DNA of 64,000 bases from Portulaca oleracea. Its lineage: Eukaryota > Streptophyta > Magnoliopsida > Caryophyllales > Portulacaceae. Below are positions 34,416-45,091 of this stretch, piece after piece. Position 1 is the first letter of the stretch; each line of letters starts with the position of its first letter. The translations under genes and the position numbers were made by a program. Location of the stretch: NCBI GenBank assembly GCA_029582165.1, contig CM055889.1:15370841-15434840 (forward strand), given 5' to 3'. Under the pieces are notes generated by a model, which ran no database searches, was not told the DNA's origin, and was given only the letters and a program-made list of their open reading frames with translations.

Positions 34416-35311
34416 TATCTAGATAATGTGTTTAAGCTGCATGGTATGCCTAAATCTATTGTCAGTGATAGGGACTCAGTTTTTTTGAGTCAGTTTTGGC
34501 AAGGTTTATTTTCAGTCCATGGTGTACAGTTCATGATGTCCACAGCATACCACCCACAGACTGATGGACAAACTGAGGTGGTTAATAGGTGTCTTGAAAC
34601 CTATCTTAGGTGCATGACATCTCATATTCCTAAGGAATGGTACAAATGGCTACCTACAGTTGAATGGTGGTACAATACTACCTACCATATGACTCCCTAT
34701 GATGCAGTTTATGCTCAACCTCCACCTATTCACCTTCCTTATTTGCCTGGAGAAACAGTTGTGGCAGCAGTGGATCGCTCATTACAGAGAAGGGAAGAAA
34801 TCATACAATTGTTGAAACATTACTTGGTCAGAGCTCATAATAGGATGAAGCAACAGGCAGATGCTAGGAGGCAAGACAGAGAGTTCACTATAGGGGATTG
34901 GGTATGGTTGAAGTTACAACAGTACAGACAATCATCTGTACAAGGAGTAATCAGAAGATTAGCCCAAGGTATTTTGGACCTTTCCAAGTAGAGGCCAAGG
35001 TGGGAATGGTAGCATACAAACTCAAGATGCCAGAACAAGTAAAGATACATAATGTTTTTCATGTATCTCAATTAAAACAGTTCAAGGGAATTCTTCCTGA
35101 GTCACCACATATTCCTCAAGGGTTGCAAGGAGAAGATGGGGATCAAACTCTACAGCCCAAAGCTATTTTGGAAAGGAGGATCAAGAAAAAAGGAAACAAA
35201 GCTGAAGTGCAGTTTTTGATTGAGTGGGATAATCTGCCTCTTGCAGATGCAACCCGAGAATGGGCAAACTCTTTTATTCAGCAGTACCCTACGTTTGATA
35301 TTTCAGCTTGA
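34416..35311 (+). pseudogene. Integrase core, C-terminus and chromodomain of the Reina-like element
   Basis: The frame resumes after the duplicated TATCT with KLHGMPKSIVSDRDSVFLS (second catalytic Asp) and STAYHPQTDGQTEVVNRC (catalytic Glu). GDWVWLKLQQY follows. After a frame break near 34945 the C-terminal KISPRYFGPFQV, KIHNVFHVSQLK and a chromodomain-like KAEVQFLIEWDNLPLADATRE W follow, ending in TGA at 35309. Chromodomains direct chromoviruses to particular chromatin (family knowledge). Confidence 0.85.
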
Positions 35312-35343
35312 GGTTTGCTTTGAGCACAAAGCTGTTTTTCCAT

Positions 35344-35354
35344 GGGGAATGGAA
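35344..35354 (+). other. Polypurine tract of the Reina-like element
   Basis: GGGGAATGGAA immediately precedes the TG of the right LTR, the expected plus-strand primer position. Confidence 0.75.
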
Positions 35355-35615
35355 TGATATGGGGAGTCAGTTTGTTAAGGAAGTTAAGAGTTTATTAGCT
35401 TTTGTTGGGTTGTTATGAGAGTTTGTTAAAATCTCAGGTTAGGCGGGAAGAGAGATATATAATGTACTGTTTCCATTAAGAAACTATGAGAATAATATCA
35501 ATCTCAAATTCTCCCTAATTCTCTCTCTCTCTCTATCTTTCTCTTTTCTCTCTGTTTCTCTCTAAATCTGTTTTCCATCTCAATCTTTACTGTGTTCTTG
35601 AAGAACACTGCAACA
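35355..35615 (+). repeat. Right LTR of the Reina-like element
   Basis: 261 bp, TGATATGGGG...CTGCAACA, nearly identical to 16839-17097. It differs by a longer CT run and a few substitutions. Confidence 0.92.
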
Positions 35616-35646
35616 CCAATCCATTCCACTTTTCTCTCCAAACAAG

Positions 35647-38192
35647 TGTTTAGACCCGATTTCGTGTCTAAATACCGCCTAAATCCTTAGGCTTTTGACT
35701 TGTTTCGTAGTTGTTTTAATAACTTTTAATGCGTTTTGGTTACTTTTGTAGTTTCCGAAGTGTTTTACTCAACACGATTCTAAATGGGCCAATTTTGCAC
35801 CAATCTTGGGAATCCCGAGATTCCCTAAGATTCCACGAGCCCTGGTCGTGTCAAAGGCAGAGGATTAGAAGGTCGGCCATGTCAAAGGCAGCGGAAGCGG
35901 AAGCAATGGTTGAAGAGCCTCCTGAAGAAAACTGTGGCCGAGAGACTCCGTGGCCACGGTCACCTTGACCATAGCCACGGTGTGATTGAGCCATGACCTA
36001 AGGAAGAAGCCTTGCACCCGAGATAGACCGTGGTCACGGACAATCTGACCGTAGCCACGGTGGGATCCTACCCAAGGAAGAAGTCGGGCGAACTACCGCG
36101 TGGCGGTCTCCCAAGACCGTGAGCCACGGCGTGCCAGGCGAAAAGTTGTCAGCCCTAATCGCCTAGACCATGACCACGGTGCTTGGGGACCGTACCCACG
36201 ACGGTGCGAAGCGAAGAGAAGAAATCGCCGCTTACGCAGATCGCGGGGCCGTGATCGCAGTGCCACCCTCGCGCTTGCCACGGTCCCCTGTTGTGTAAAA
36301 TGATGAGTTTTGAGTAACAACCTTGATTACTATTTAATGTATTTTAGGTCATTTTACTAAGGGAGATTAGACAACAGTTTTTATCTATCTTTTATGATAC
36401 TTTAGCACTCTTTATCACATTTTTAAGTCTTAGATTAGGGAGATTAAGGAAGATCTTTGCTAAGATTATTGGTTCTTGTATTGGATTCTCTTGATTATTA
36501 TTGGAAGTTTGAAGATTATTCTCAACTTTGGAGCATTGGAGCTTTATTATTTCTGAAGTTTTCTCCCTTGTCATCACAATCCATGAGCATTTCTTAATCT
36601 CTCTCTCTCTAATTTATTGCTTATTTATTAATCTCTGTTTTTTATATTGTTGGTGTTGTTGAATGTTTATTGTCATTAGACCTGTCAATACGGGCGGGCG
36701 GGCGGGTTACGGGTCGGTCATATATCAGGTTCGGGTAAATACGGGTCGGTCATATATCAGGTTCGGGTAAATACGGGTCGGGTGTATTCCGGTTTCGGGC
36801 GGTTTGGGTCGGGTTTACGGGTCATGACCGCCCTTTTTCTCAGTCACTTACAACTAATAAAATTGATTATAATTAGTCAAAGACGCCTATGTAATGTATC
36901 ATTCCATTCCAAGTTCGACCACCATGATATGTCATAGTTGTATTGACATATTAATATACACCTAATGGACAAAATTTAACAATCTTCAAGTCTACAAGTA
37001 TTATGCGGTTTACGTCAACAATCACGAATAACAATACTTATGAAATATATAGGGTTTTGGGATGCTAATATACTAAACTTTTGGTGTATTGGACAATAAT
37101 GCCAATTTTGACCTTTGACAATAATACACTATTTCTTGAAAGAGAGGAGAGAGGCGGATCACAGGAGTTTGAGGGTTCACTGAAAGAGTGAGTGAGTGAC
37201 AGTGTTAGGGTTTTATTTTGGTCATTTGTTATTTGATTATTTCATTTGTATATCTCTCTCTACGCATAGCTTTCCAAAACCACCCAATATTTTACTTTTA
37301 CGCCTTAATTTTCATGGAATGGGCCCATTTTTTTGCACAAGGCCAAAGTAGACAAAACACTTAAAATTAAAGTGTCTGACCCAACGGGTCGACCCAAACC
37401 TGACCTGTGTTTTACCGGGTTCTTTGGGTCGGGTCATTTTCGGGTCCCGGGTCGGAATTTCGTGTTCAAAACCCACTTTTTGCGGGTCGATTTGGGTCGA
37501 GTTTCCGGGTCGGGTCGAGAATTGCCAGGTCTAATTGTCATCTTGTTTACTCGATTAAGCATGAATGAAGTTGTTGATGTTATTATCATGATAGTTAGGA
37601 TGTTTAGTGGCTAGAACCTTAATGGGTTAAGGAGATATTAAGGGTGTGAATGGGTGATTAAGTTTGGGTTAGCAATATTAGTGAGTAACTAGTTAGGAAA
37701 TCAATTTCCCAATCCTATCCTTCCCTCGAATGGGATGTATTTGGGTGCGAAAGCATCCCGAATACATCCAACGTTTGTTGGACGGTAGGAATTAGGATAG
37801 TTAGTATTCTAGTTCGTGAAAGCGAATAGAAACTAACTAGGAAATTCCGTTCCATTAACTTTCCCAGGTCTGTCGATGGATTTTGGGGAAGTTAATCCTG
37901 ACTATCATTGAAAGAGGAAGCCCGGTGGGTATTTTCTAACGGAATTACCATTTGATTTCCCTTTCTCGTTACTCTCTTGTTGCGAAACCCATTTCCTCAT
38001 TCCCGCTTGCATCCCGACACCCATTGTTTTACCTTTTTGACTGAACATAGCGTGTTTGTGTTGTTTTCACCCGAAAGTCTTTCATCCTTTCATGATATAA
38101 ACCATACCTAGAGTCAACTAGTTGCAGCTAAGGCCCCTAGCTCCCTGTGGAAGAACGATAAAACCGTGGTCTTACAAACCGCTCGACTAACA
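35647..38192 (+). mobile_element. Athila-like LTR (about 1.68 kb without its hAT insert), 5' LTR remnant
   Basis: It starts TGTTTAGACCCGATTTCG and ends CTCGACTAACA. It is the plus-orientation counterpart of the minus-strand LTR at 57795-59405, to which it aligns throughout. A primer site follows after three bases. It contains GACCGTGG/CCACGGTC palindromes (35949-36290) and a hAT MITE (36677-37533). No internal domain or second LTR of this copy is present and no matching 5 bp flank was found, so the right part was lost. Confidence 0.8.
36677..37533. mobile_element. hAT-type non-autonomous element (MITE), 857 bp
   Basis: Ends are TAGACCTGTCAA and the inverted TTGCCAGGTCTA. The flanking 8 bp duplication ATTGTCAT (36669-36676, 37534-37541) is perfect. 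The related LTR at 57795-59405 has the empty site with one ATTGTCAT (minus strand). Near its left end a CGGGTCGGTCATATATCAGG unit is repeated twice. 8 bp duplications are the mark of hAT elements. There is no transposase ORF. Confidence 0.92.
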
Positions 38193-38195
38193 AAA

Positions 38196-38213
38196 TGGCG
38201 CCGTTGCCGGGGA
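38196..38213 (+). other. Primer-binding site, tRNA-Asp type
   Basis: TGGCGCCGTTGCCGGGGA is the complement of the last 18 bases of tRNA-Asp including CCA, the usual primer site in Athila/Tat gypsy elements. It continues without a break into further tRNA sequence. Confidence 0.88.
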
Positions 38214-38256
38214 TCGAACCCGGGTCACCCGCGTGTCACCACTATACTACAACGAC
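38196..38256 (-). pseudogene. tRNA-Asp(GTC) copy fused to the primer site, internally deleted
   Basis: On the minus strand the sequence starts GTCGTTGTAGTATAGTGG (acceptor and D-arm with A-box), continues CACGCGGGTGACCCGGGTTCG (rest of anticodon arm, variable region and T-arm with B-box) and ends GGCAACGGCG-CCA. Compared with the plant tRNA-Asp I know, about 14 bases around the D-loop and anticodon stem are missing, so it cannot be functional. The encoded CCA and exact join to the LTR show it came from a mature tRNA primer, not a tRNA gene. Confidence 0.8.
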
Positions 38257-38280
38257 ATAGCGTGTTTGTGTTGATTTCCC

Positions 38281-41240
38281 TAAGGTCAGTCACCAATATT
38301 TACGCATTTATCGGTATGGAAATTCATCGCTGTTTCTGGTCTGGATGATGTTGTGTGAGTTTTATCTGTGAATTATTTGTTTTGGAGCTTTAGTTGGTTT
38401 CTTTGTTGTGAGTATGAAACTGTGAAATTTTGGATCAGAACATTGACGAACTCTCTTTCCTTTGCGTTTTCTAGCATTGAACTATCTATGTTGATTTGCC
38501 TGTCACAAAACTTGTTCTTGAAAACTGCAGTGCGAATTATCAGTCTGCAAATGTTGAATCAATTCTATCCTATGTTAAATTTGGACTCGGCTTTAGGGTT
38601 TATGAATATCTGATCCTGTTTTTTTTTTTAGAATTGATTTAGATATAAAAAAAATGTGGAGGAAGGGTTTACGAATATATGTGATTTAAGCCTCCCAGTT
38701 CCCTGTTCAAATTTACAGATAGCTTCAAGGGCTTCCAGTTGTACCATCTATTCTTTATGGGTTCCTGGAAATAAGTTCTATATGTTTTTCCGTAGCAGTG
38801 GTGTTTTGTGCATAGGCTGTGTTAATCAACAGTACTTTTTGTCTGCTGTTTGTTGCTCACAATGAAAGAATATGAAGGATGTAGTGAGGCTAGTGTTGTT
38901 GCATCTCTGTTTGGCTTCCATTTGTAATTCACAGTTATGGTATGTGTGGTTGGCGGCATCTCTGTTTGGCTTCCATTTCCATGTGCCACTGATGTGGTGA
39001 ATTTGTGCTATTTGACACTGGACTTTTGAAATGAATTGATGTTGCTCTTGAGCCTCCTAATTATCAAAAAAAAAAGTAAATATTTTTTTGGTTCCCTAGA
39101 TTAAAATTGTGAAAATTAAGTTGTTATATTTAGGAAAGTGACATATCTAATTATCAAATTTTTTGTTTAGTAGGATTTACTTGATGAAGCCAGTTCATGG
39201 GGATATAGAGAATTAAATGAGAATGTACGATCAATGAAATTTCTATGTTACAATTGATATTGCACAGCTCATAGTACCTTGTGACAATCAATTACATTTT
39301 TTCCTATTAGGTGCCAATTTTCCATAGTGTATGACCACCGGATTATGTATCTATTAACACAATAATTCAGAATTGATTCATAATTTAGATATAAAAACGA
39401 AACTAAGTGAGTAGTTCAGGATGCCCACTAAAATGGCACATGAATGACAAAAGGTCTTTCTTGCTTGCATATAAAAAATGTGATCAGGTAGTTTGAATTA
39501 TCTTGTATCTTAAATGTTCATCTTAACATGGTTGTTTAATTTATCTTTATTTAAAATCCATAATTTGGATACATTTCTATTGTGCTTATCTTATAGTGTT
39601 TCGGCATCCCAACAACAGTAAGGCAGGTGATGTGCATAATACTTCTGACTTGAAGTTATTTTATGGCTTGATTGGGGTGTGTGGTTGGTGGGTATTTTGA
39701 TTGCAGCTATACTTGCTACTTAACCTCATTGGAGTGCATATATTGGCCTTTTTAAGGATTTTGACTGCTTTGTGATCAATATATCACAGCCATAATAAGT
39801 AATATGGTAAATGTCTATGCATTTGTGTATTTGCAGCTGGACTAGGCATAGATCATTTTTTAGTATATGTTTTGTTGGCTCGAGTGGTGCATTTTTTAGT
39901 TTCTATCTTTAGTATTCCGATAAAATGAGAACCAAGAAACAAAAAAAGGGCATATTTTTAAGTTTCGAAATGAAAAATTACAAAATATTGATAGTTGTTT
40001 CATGAAATCTGATAAGGAGTCTACATGGTTTGCTTGTGCTATAGCATAGATTTTCAAATGTCACATTTTATTTTGGCAACTTGTTAAAAGTTAAAATTCT
40101 TGTTTTATTATTCTAATTGATAATTAATTTATTGTTAATCAAGTTGTTCCAAGTAAATTCTTGCTTAGACTGCTTAGTTTGTTCTACTGACAAAAAGGTG
40201 GAGGCATGCTTCATTAGCTTCTACCATTATCAATACTTGCTTGAAAAATGATAATATAGCATATTTAGAGGTGAGTCAAGCACTAAGCCACTAAGTAGTG
40301 CATGTTGGGGATGATATGCATCATAGTTTTGTGAAACACTGAAACTCAACCAAAATAAGTTGCATTTTTTAGTGACAGCATCCTTGAGTATGTGTAGTGA
40401 CAATTAAGGATCTAATTTGAGTTTGGAATGGTTGCTCTGGAATGTTTATGCATCTAGATTGGGTACCGAGCGTGTGGCTCATTTCATACTCCGGCGTGTA
40501 ACCGTTGAGCTTGTTTTTTTTTGTTTATTTTGTATTATTTACAGGGATATAAGGCTTTAAGCCTCGTAAACGTCCATATTATAGACGGAACTTTACCGAA
40601 TTTTATCCAGAAATATTTGAAAATGAATTTTTTTACGCTTTCTTCATACCAACAACGACCATAATAAGATTGAACATTAACTAACCCTAATGGCTCCTTT
40701 TAGGGGTCGGACTATTAAACATGCAAAATACTAGTGTGAATAGTGAAGGGAATGCTTTTAATTTATTTTCTTGTGCAAAGATTGTCACCATATGCTTGAT
40801 TAATAATGTACTTTATTTCTTTGTTTTGTAGGTTAACTTGGTTGATGCTAGATATACTTTTGCAACTGACAATAGAGGATGTGCAAAGACAACTAGTTTT
40901 TGGATATACTTTTGGGTGAAGGAATACAAGTAGGATATGCTTTTGGGTGGAGTTCTAGTTATATACTTTTGGATGAACAAGTACAAATTACTAAGTGTAA
41001 AGCCTAATTATATTTTGGTTTTGGATGGATGTCAGGAAGTAGACAACTAACCTAGCTACATGCGAAGAATCACTTGGATGATTTACAATGTAGTACTCTA
41101 AGCTATTTTAATGTATTATGTACTTTTTATGTCTCAATTATATTTTGTTATATTTTACGGTAAGTATTTTTATAAGATTGAGTGAAGGTAGCAAACTATT
41201 CTTATAGAGCAACATTGCATTACAAGTGAAATTTAAATGG
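38281..41240. other. Right internal part of the CACTA-ended element, no transposase seen
   Basis: About 3 kb of T-rich sequence without long frames. It has the look of intron and UTR sequence (for example TTGCAG acceptor-like runs and TTTTATGGGTTCCTGGAAATAA), so part may be captured host sequence. A local repeat of TTTGGATATACTTTTGGGTG-type phrases lies at 40905-40975. No TNP2 or TNPA motif is recognisable. Confidence 0.4.
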
Positions 41241-41249
41241 TCATATAGC

Positions 41250-41581
41250 TCAAAAAGTCTTCTTTGATACCTAATGCACCGTTTCTATTTGCAAGTATTG
41301 CATTAGCTTAATGACTAAGGCAACATTTTTATTTGCAAGTGTTGCATTAGCTTAATGGCTAAGGTAACGTTTTTTTTCCCAAGTGTTGCAATAGGCTAAA
41401 TATCTAAGGTAACAATTTTTTTTCAAACGTTACAATAGCTCAAAAAAGCGTTGCATACCCTATTGCAACACACACCTAATGTTACGTTTTGTAAAACGTA
41501 TTACCATAGACCTAAGGTAACACTTTTTAAGTTTTAGGTAACGGTTTTGGTGCGTTGCTATAGGTATAGTTTGTTGTAGTG
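41250..41581. repeat. CACTA right-end subterminal repeat array and terminal inverted repeat
   Basis: About ten copies of GTTGCATTAG / GTTGCAATAG / GTTACAATAG in both orientations, spaced 20-50 bases, ending in GTTTGTTGTAGTG. The matching left array is 11618-11790. Confidence 0.85.
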
Positions 41582-43804
41582 ATTTTTCCAGAAGCAGTGA
41601 GCAATTTCAGAGCTTGAGCTTGGATTTTTGGCAAACTTTGCGCATTGAAGGGCCCGGTATCTCGACTTCATGGTGTATTCAACATTTTTAGTATCATGCC
41701 ATGCTAACCAATCTTCCGGACAAGTACGGCAAAGCGCCAGGGAAGTGATAGCTTCTACATCGCTTGGGATGAAAATTTGCTCCAAAAGATCATTTTTCCA
41801 AGTATCGGTCTCTGCATTTATAATTTGACAAACCTTGCTGATCTGATGCTGGTTGGGGGGCGGAGTAATCACTCTGAACGTCGTTTCCCTGTTTAACCAT
41901 TTATCCTTCCATATGTCGATCTGATTGCCATTGCCCACGGTCCATTTAATCCTACTTTGCACCAAATCTCGGGCCTCAAGCATGCTACGCATAGGGATGC
42001 CGGAGTCTTGCTGTCAAAATATTGTCGTCTGGGTAATACTTCGAACGGAGCAGTTGTGCAACCACTGAGTTTGGATTTGACCATAGCCTCCAAATTTGCT
42101 TGGCTAACAACGTCGTGTTAAAGTCTTCAAGGTTCTTAAAGCCCACTCCTCCCATTTCCTTACATTTGCAGAGATGTTCGATGCTTAGCCAGTGCATCTT
42201 CGGAGATTCTTGTTTCGATCCCCACCAATATCTCCCCCTTATTCGTTGAATGTCCTTACATAGGGATGCCGGAAGTTTGAAAATACTCATAGCGTAAACC
42301 AGGAATGATTGAGCCACTGCTTTGATGATGATTTCACGGCCCACCCAGGACAGAATCGACCCTCCCACTGATTCAGTCTTCTCGAAACCATGTCTCTGAT
42401 GCATAGAAGACTCTGATATTTTGATCTTCCGGTATCTGTGGGGAGGCCCAGATACTTACAGTGCGAGAGCACTTCCTTAATTTCCAGAATGTCAGTAATA
42501 GCTCGACGCAACTCAAGTGAGGCGTGTTTGTGAAATACGACATCCGTCTTCGACAAGTTCACTTGTTGACCCGAGGCACACTCATAAAGATGCAACAATC
42601 TCTTTATTTCATGCGCTTGAGATTCAGTAGCTTTACAGAACAGAATTGTGTCATCTGCAAAGAGAAGATGGCAAATAATGGGAGCATTTCGGCACACCCG
42701 GATTCCTTGCAACATACCTGTACTAATGGCGTTTTTTAACAATGTTGTGAGACCCTCCATCACTATAATGAAAAGGAAAGGAGAGAGGGTCACCTTAGCG
42801 TAAACCTCGAGAGGGGGTCAATAAACCCCTAGGAACCCCATTGATTAGGAATGAGAAGATCGGAGATTCCACAAACCTCATTACCATGTGAATCTTTGAA
42901 GCGCAGAAACCCAACTTGACAAAATTCCATGCAAAAATTTTCACTCCACTCTATAAAATGCTTTTTTCATGTCTAATTTAATAGACATACGCCCCTTGGT
43001 GCCATTGTAGCTGTGAATGTGATGAAAGAGTTCGAATGCAATCAGAATATTATCACTAATAAGCCTATCTTTGACAAAATCGCTTTGAGTTTCGGAGATG
43101 ATGTTAGGTAAGAGGGTTTTCAGGCGATTAGATATTGTTTTTGTTGCAATCTTGACAAGCACATTCCCAAGGCTTATTGGGCGGTAATCACTAACAGTGG
43201 TGGGGTGCTTTACTTTCGGGATCAGGACCACATAAGTATGATTTATGTTGTATGGGAAGGGTCCTCCTGTGAGGAGATCAATCACCGCACTTGTGACATC
43301 TTCTCCTATTATGTGCCAAAACCTCTAGTAGAAATATTGATTAAGCCCGTCCGGGCCGAGGCTCTTCCCCGGGTGCATTTGAAAAACAGCGGCTTTGATT
43401 TCCTCAGGAATATATGGAGCAGTAAGGATTTCATTCATTTTATCTGAGACTTTGCTTGGAATGTGTTGCAGAACCTCTTCCATCGTGGCTGCACCTTCCA
43501 TCAAATACAGAATGTCATAGTGGTCCATGAACAGCTTCTCAATGTCACTGAGGTTAGTAAAAACTTGACCATCCGACCCACATAATTGAGATATATTTTT
43601 TACCTTTTTCCTTGCGGAGGCCTTTCTATGGAACCACTTCGTATTTTTGTCTCCAAAGGCTAGGTAATCTTTCTTCGCCCTCTGCCACCACATGATCTCC
43701 TCTTTTTTCCTCAAATCTTTTAATTTTTCGAGGATGGGTTGTCTCTCCTGATTGTTCTGTGCCAACCTAAGATTTTGTTGCATCTCCTGAATGCCCCTTT
43801 TCAC
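41582..43804 (-). pseudogene. LINE reverse transcriptase
   Basis: Minus-strand pieces in order are a linker (RAKKDYLAFGDKNTKWFHRK), HPGKSLGPDGLNQYFY, YRPISLGNVLVKIATKTISN, RMSIKLDMKKAF, LSPFLFIIVMEGL, the catalytic LLFADDTILF, KYLGLPTD, and the thumb/connection SSSKQWLNHSW, KEMGGVGFKNLEDFN and WKDKWLN. These define non-LTR reverse transcriptase. Frame changes near 42280, 42400 and 42800 and stops break it. It ends at the CACTA insertion and continues at 11617. Confidence 0.85.
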
Positions 43805-43927
43805 ATGGCCGAATGTGTTCCTAGCCCAGTTGTGGAGGGCACTTTTACAATTTTCCAGCTGTGCAACACAAGTTTTGCATGAATTATCAGCGGGTGTCGT
43901 CTCCCAAGCTTATGTGATCATACCTTC

Positions 43928-44701
43928 TCATGTAGGTTCAGCAGCCCACATGTTTTCGAAGAAGAACCTTTTCTTGTTCCAACAGTTTGCATTAGCCATA
44001 GTATTCAGCAGTAGCTTCATCGGGAGGTGATCTGAAATTGTGTCGTCCATATGGGTGACCTTCACCGATGGGAAAAGAGTATTCCAGTATACATTGGCCA
44101 TAAATTTGTCCAAGTGTTCCTCCACAGAGTCCGCTCCTTCCCTTCCATTCCACCAAGTGTATTCATACCCTTTATACCCCGGATCAAACAAACCTTGCTG
44201 AATAAAAGCTTCTTGGAAAGCTTCAAGGACATGTTGACTTTTTGAAGGGCTTCCCCTCTTCTCAAAATTGAACAAAACCTCATTTATATCTCCTCCGACC
44301 AGCCACGGAAGCTGTGAGCGAGGGCCGAGGTCAGCTAGAAGCTCGTATGTTTTAAGTTTATCCCCAGTTTGTGGCCACCCGTATAAACCAGTGAATCTCC
44401 AAGGTGTCGATCCCAATCCTCCTTCAATAGCTATATCTATGTGATGCTGTGAATACGAAAGCAAGGAAACATTGACATCTTTTTGCCAAAATAATGCCAA
44501 TCCACCCGACCTTCCCCTACTGTCAACGCACACGCTGAAGAAGCTGCTCAATTTATTCTTCACCGTTGCCATTTCAGATGTACTTCTCTTTGTCTCCGAA
44601 AGGAAGACAATGCTTGGCTTCGTCCTGTGGATAAAACCCACAAGATCTTTGACTGCTCGGGGATCGCCAAGCCCCTGACAATTGTGGCAAACGATACTCA
44701 T
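43928..44701 (-). pseudogene. LINE AP-like endonuclease
   Basis: The frame starts MSIVCHNCQGLGDPRAV and contains LSETKR, VGGDINEVL, and TISDHLPM, the metal-binding and catalytic landmarks of the exonuclease-endonuclease-phosphatase fold used by LINEs to nick target DNA. It is open for 257 residues. The short upstream stretch to 44800 encodes MAVWWELQSNPAEPNEYR in another frame and may be the end of ORF1 or a linker. Confidence 0.85.
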
Positions 44702-44813
44702 TAGGCTCGGCGGGGTTGCTCTGCAACTCCCACCACACCGCCATCCGTAAATTGTGAGCCTTCCCCATACTCCAACGCTTGGTACTTCCCTCCTCCTAGA
44801 ATACTTTTATCTT

Positions 44814-45085
44814 TTGTATGTCAGTAATCACTATTTTTATTTTTGTATTCTGATGGTTCAAAGTAAAATAAAATTATATTTCTAGTGGGACGTCATCGAG
44901 TCAAGTGGTGGTGATTCGGTGGTTTGTTGAGGTGTACTGGTGAGAATGTGTTTGACCGAAAATTCGAACCACCAGAACATAATCAACTATGAAATGGGAC
45001 CGCCAAAATACAATAAATATGTCAATGAAATTACTAGAATACAATAACAATTTAGATGGAAACATTAGAACACAACTAAAATAGT
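44814..45085. other. Intergenic, nothing recognised
   Basis: AT-rich sequence beginning just after the LINE target duplication. A CACCAAAATACA/TAGAATACAA phrase recurs in 44990-45080 and again near 45868, which may be relics of one repeat family. No gene. Confidence 0.4.
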
Positions 45086-45091
45086 AATTCT

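Larger units (their letters stand above)
16839..35615 (+). mobile_element. Reina-like chromovirus (Ty3/gypsy), about 5.0 kb, split in its integrase by the LARD
   Basis: The LTRs are 16839-17097 (259 bp) and 35355-35615 (261 bp), TGATATGGGG...TGCAACA. Flanks are CCAAC and CCAAT, a 5 bp duplication with one change. The primer site is at 17098-17111 and the polypurine tract GGGGAATGGAA lies just before the right LTR. Gag, protease, reverse transcriptase, RNase H, integrase and a chromodomain-like tail follow in order. Short LTRs, about 5 kb total and a chromodomain fit the Reina lineage (inference). Stops and frameshifts show it is inactive. The two LTRs differ at only a few sites, so insertion is not ancient. 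Confidence 0.88.
12295..38280. mobile_element. PIF/Harbinger-like element (small in itself) hosting three LTR insertions
   Basis: The left end GGGCCTGTTTGGTGAACAAA is matched by inverted forms near 16763-16780 (GCTCACCAAACACTTT) and 35630-35646 (CTCTCCAAACAAG), both followed or preceded by the shared CCATTCCA. GGGCCTGTTTGG ends are common in PIF/Harbinger and some hAT elements. TAA flanks the start (12292-12294) and a TAA follows CCC at 38278-38283, which could be the 3 bp duplication. Its own sequence is AT-rich filler without a transposase. The right boundary is weak because an Athila-like LTR sits on it. Confidence 0.35.
11618..41581. mobile_element. CACTA-ended transposon (about 4 kb itself) carrying about 26 kb of nested insertions
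   Basis: The left end is CACTACAACAAAACATAG and the right end is the inverted form of CACTACAACAAACTATAC, giving a 12-base perfect terminal repeat. Both ends carry subterminal GTTGCAATAG / GTTACAATAG repeats (11640-11790 and 41250-41560), as in CACTA elements. The host LINE frame is restored if it is removed. The flanking duplication reads ATTTT on both sides (5 bp), or 3-4 bp with one end base changed; CACTA elements normally make 3 bp, and the T-run makes it ambiguous. No TNP2-type transposase is seen, so the element looks non-autonomous. Own sequence is about 11618-12294 and 38281-41581. Confidence 0.75.
10618..44800 (-). mobile_element. 5'-truncated plant LINE, split by a 30 kb nested insertion
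   Basis: Identical 13 bp direct repeats ATACTTTTATCTT occur at 10605-10617 and 44801-44813. Next to the left copy is a T-run (about 10618-10631), which is the poly(A) tail of a minus-strand retroposon. Between them lie, on the minus strand, endonuclease (43928-44701), reverse transcriptase (41582-43804), zinc-finger (11185-11617) and RNase H (10732-11127) parts. Without the CACTA-ended insertion (11618-41581) the element is about 4.2 kb. It lacks ORF1 apart from a short tail, as in 5'-truncated LINE copies. Several stops and frame changes make it a dead copy. Confidence 0.85.

Noticed and set aside
37333..37614. 93-residue frame in the hAT MITE
   Set aside because: It crosses the MITE boundary and reads the CGGGTC-rich terminal repeat; it is not conserved coding.
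38199..38256. Functional tRNA-Asp gene
   Set aside because: It lacks the D-loop/anticodon-stem bases, encodes CCA and joins an LTR primer site exactly, so it is a tRNA-primer copy.
44062..44283. Alternative frames within the LINE endonuclease region
   Set aside because: They are shadows of the 257-residue endonuclease frame on the same strand, without conserved motifs.
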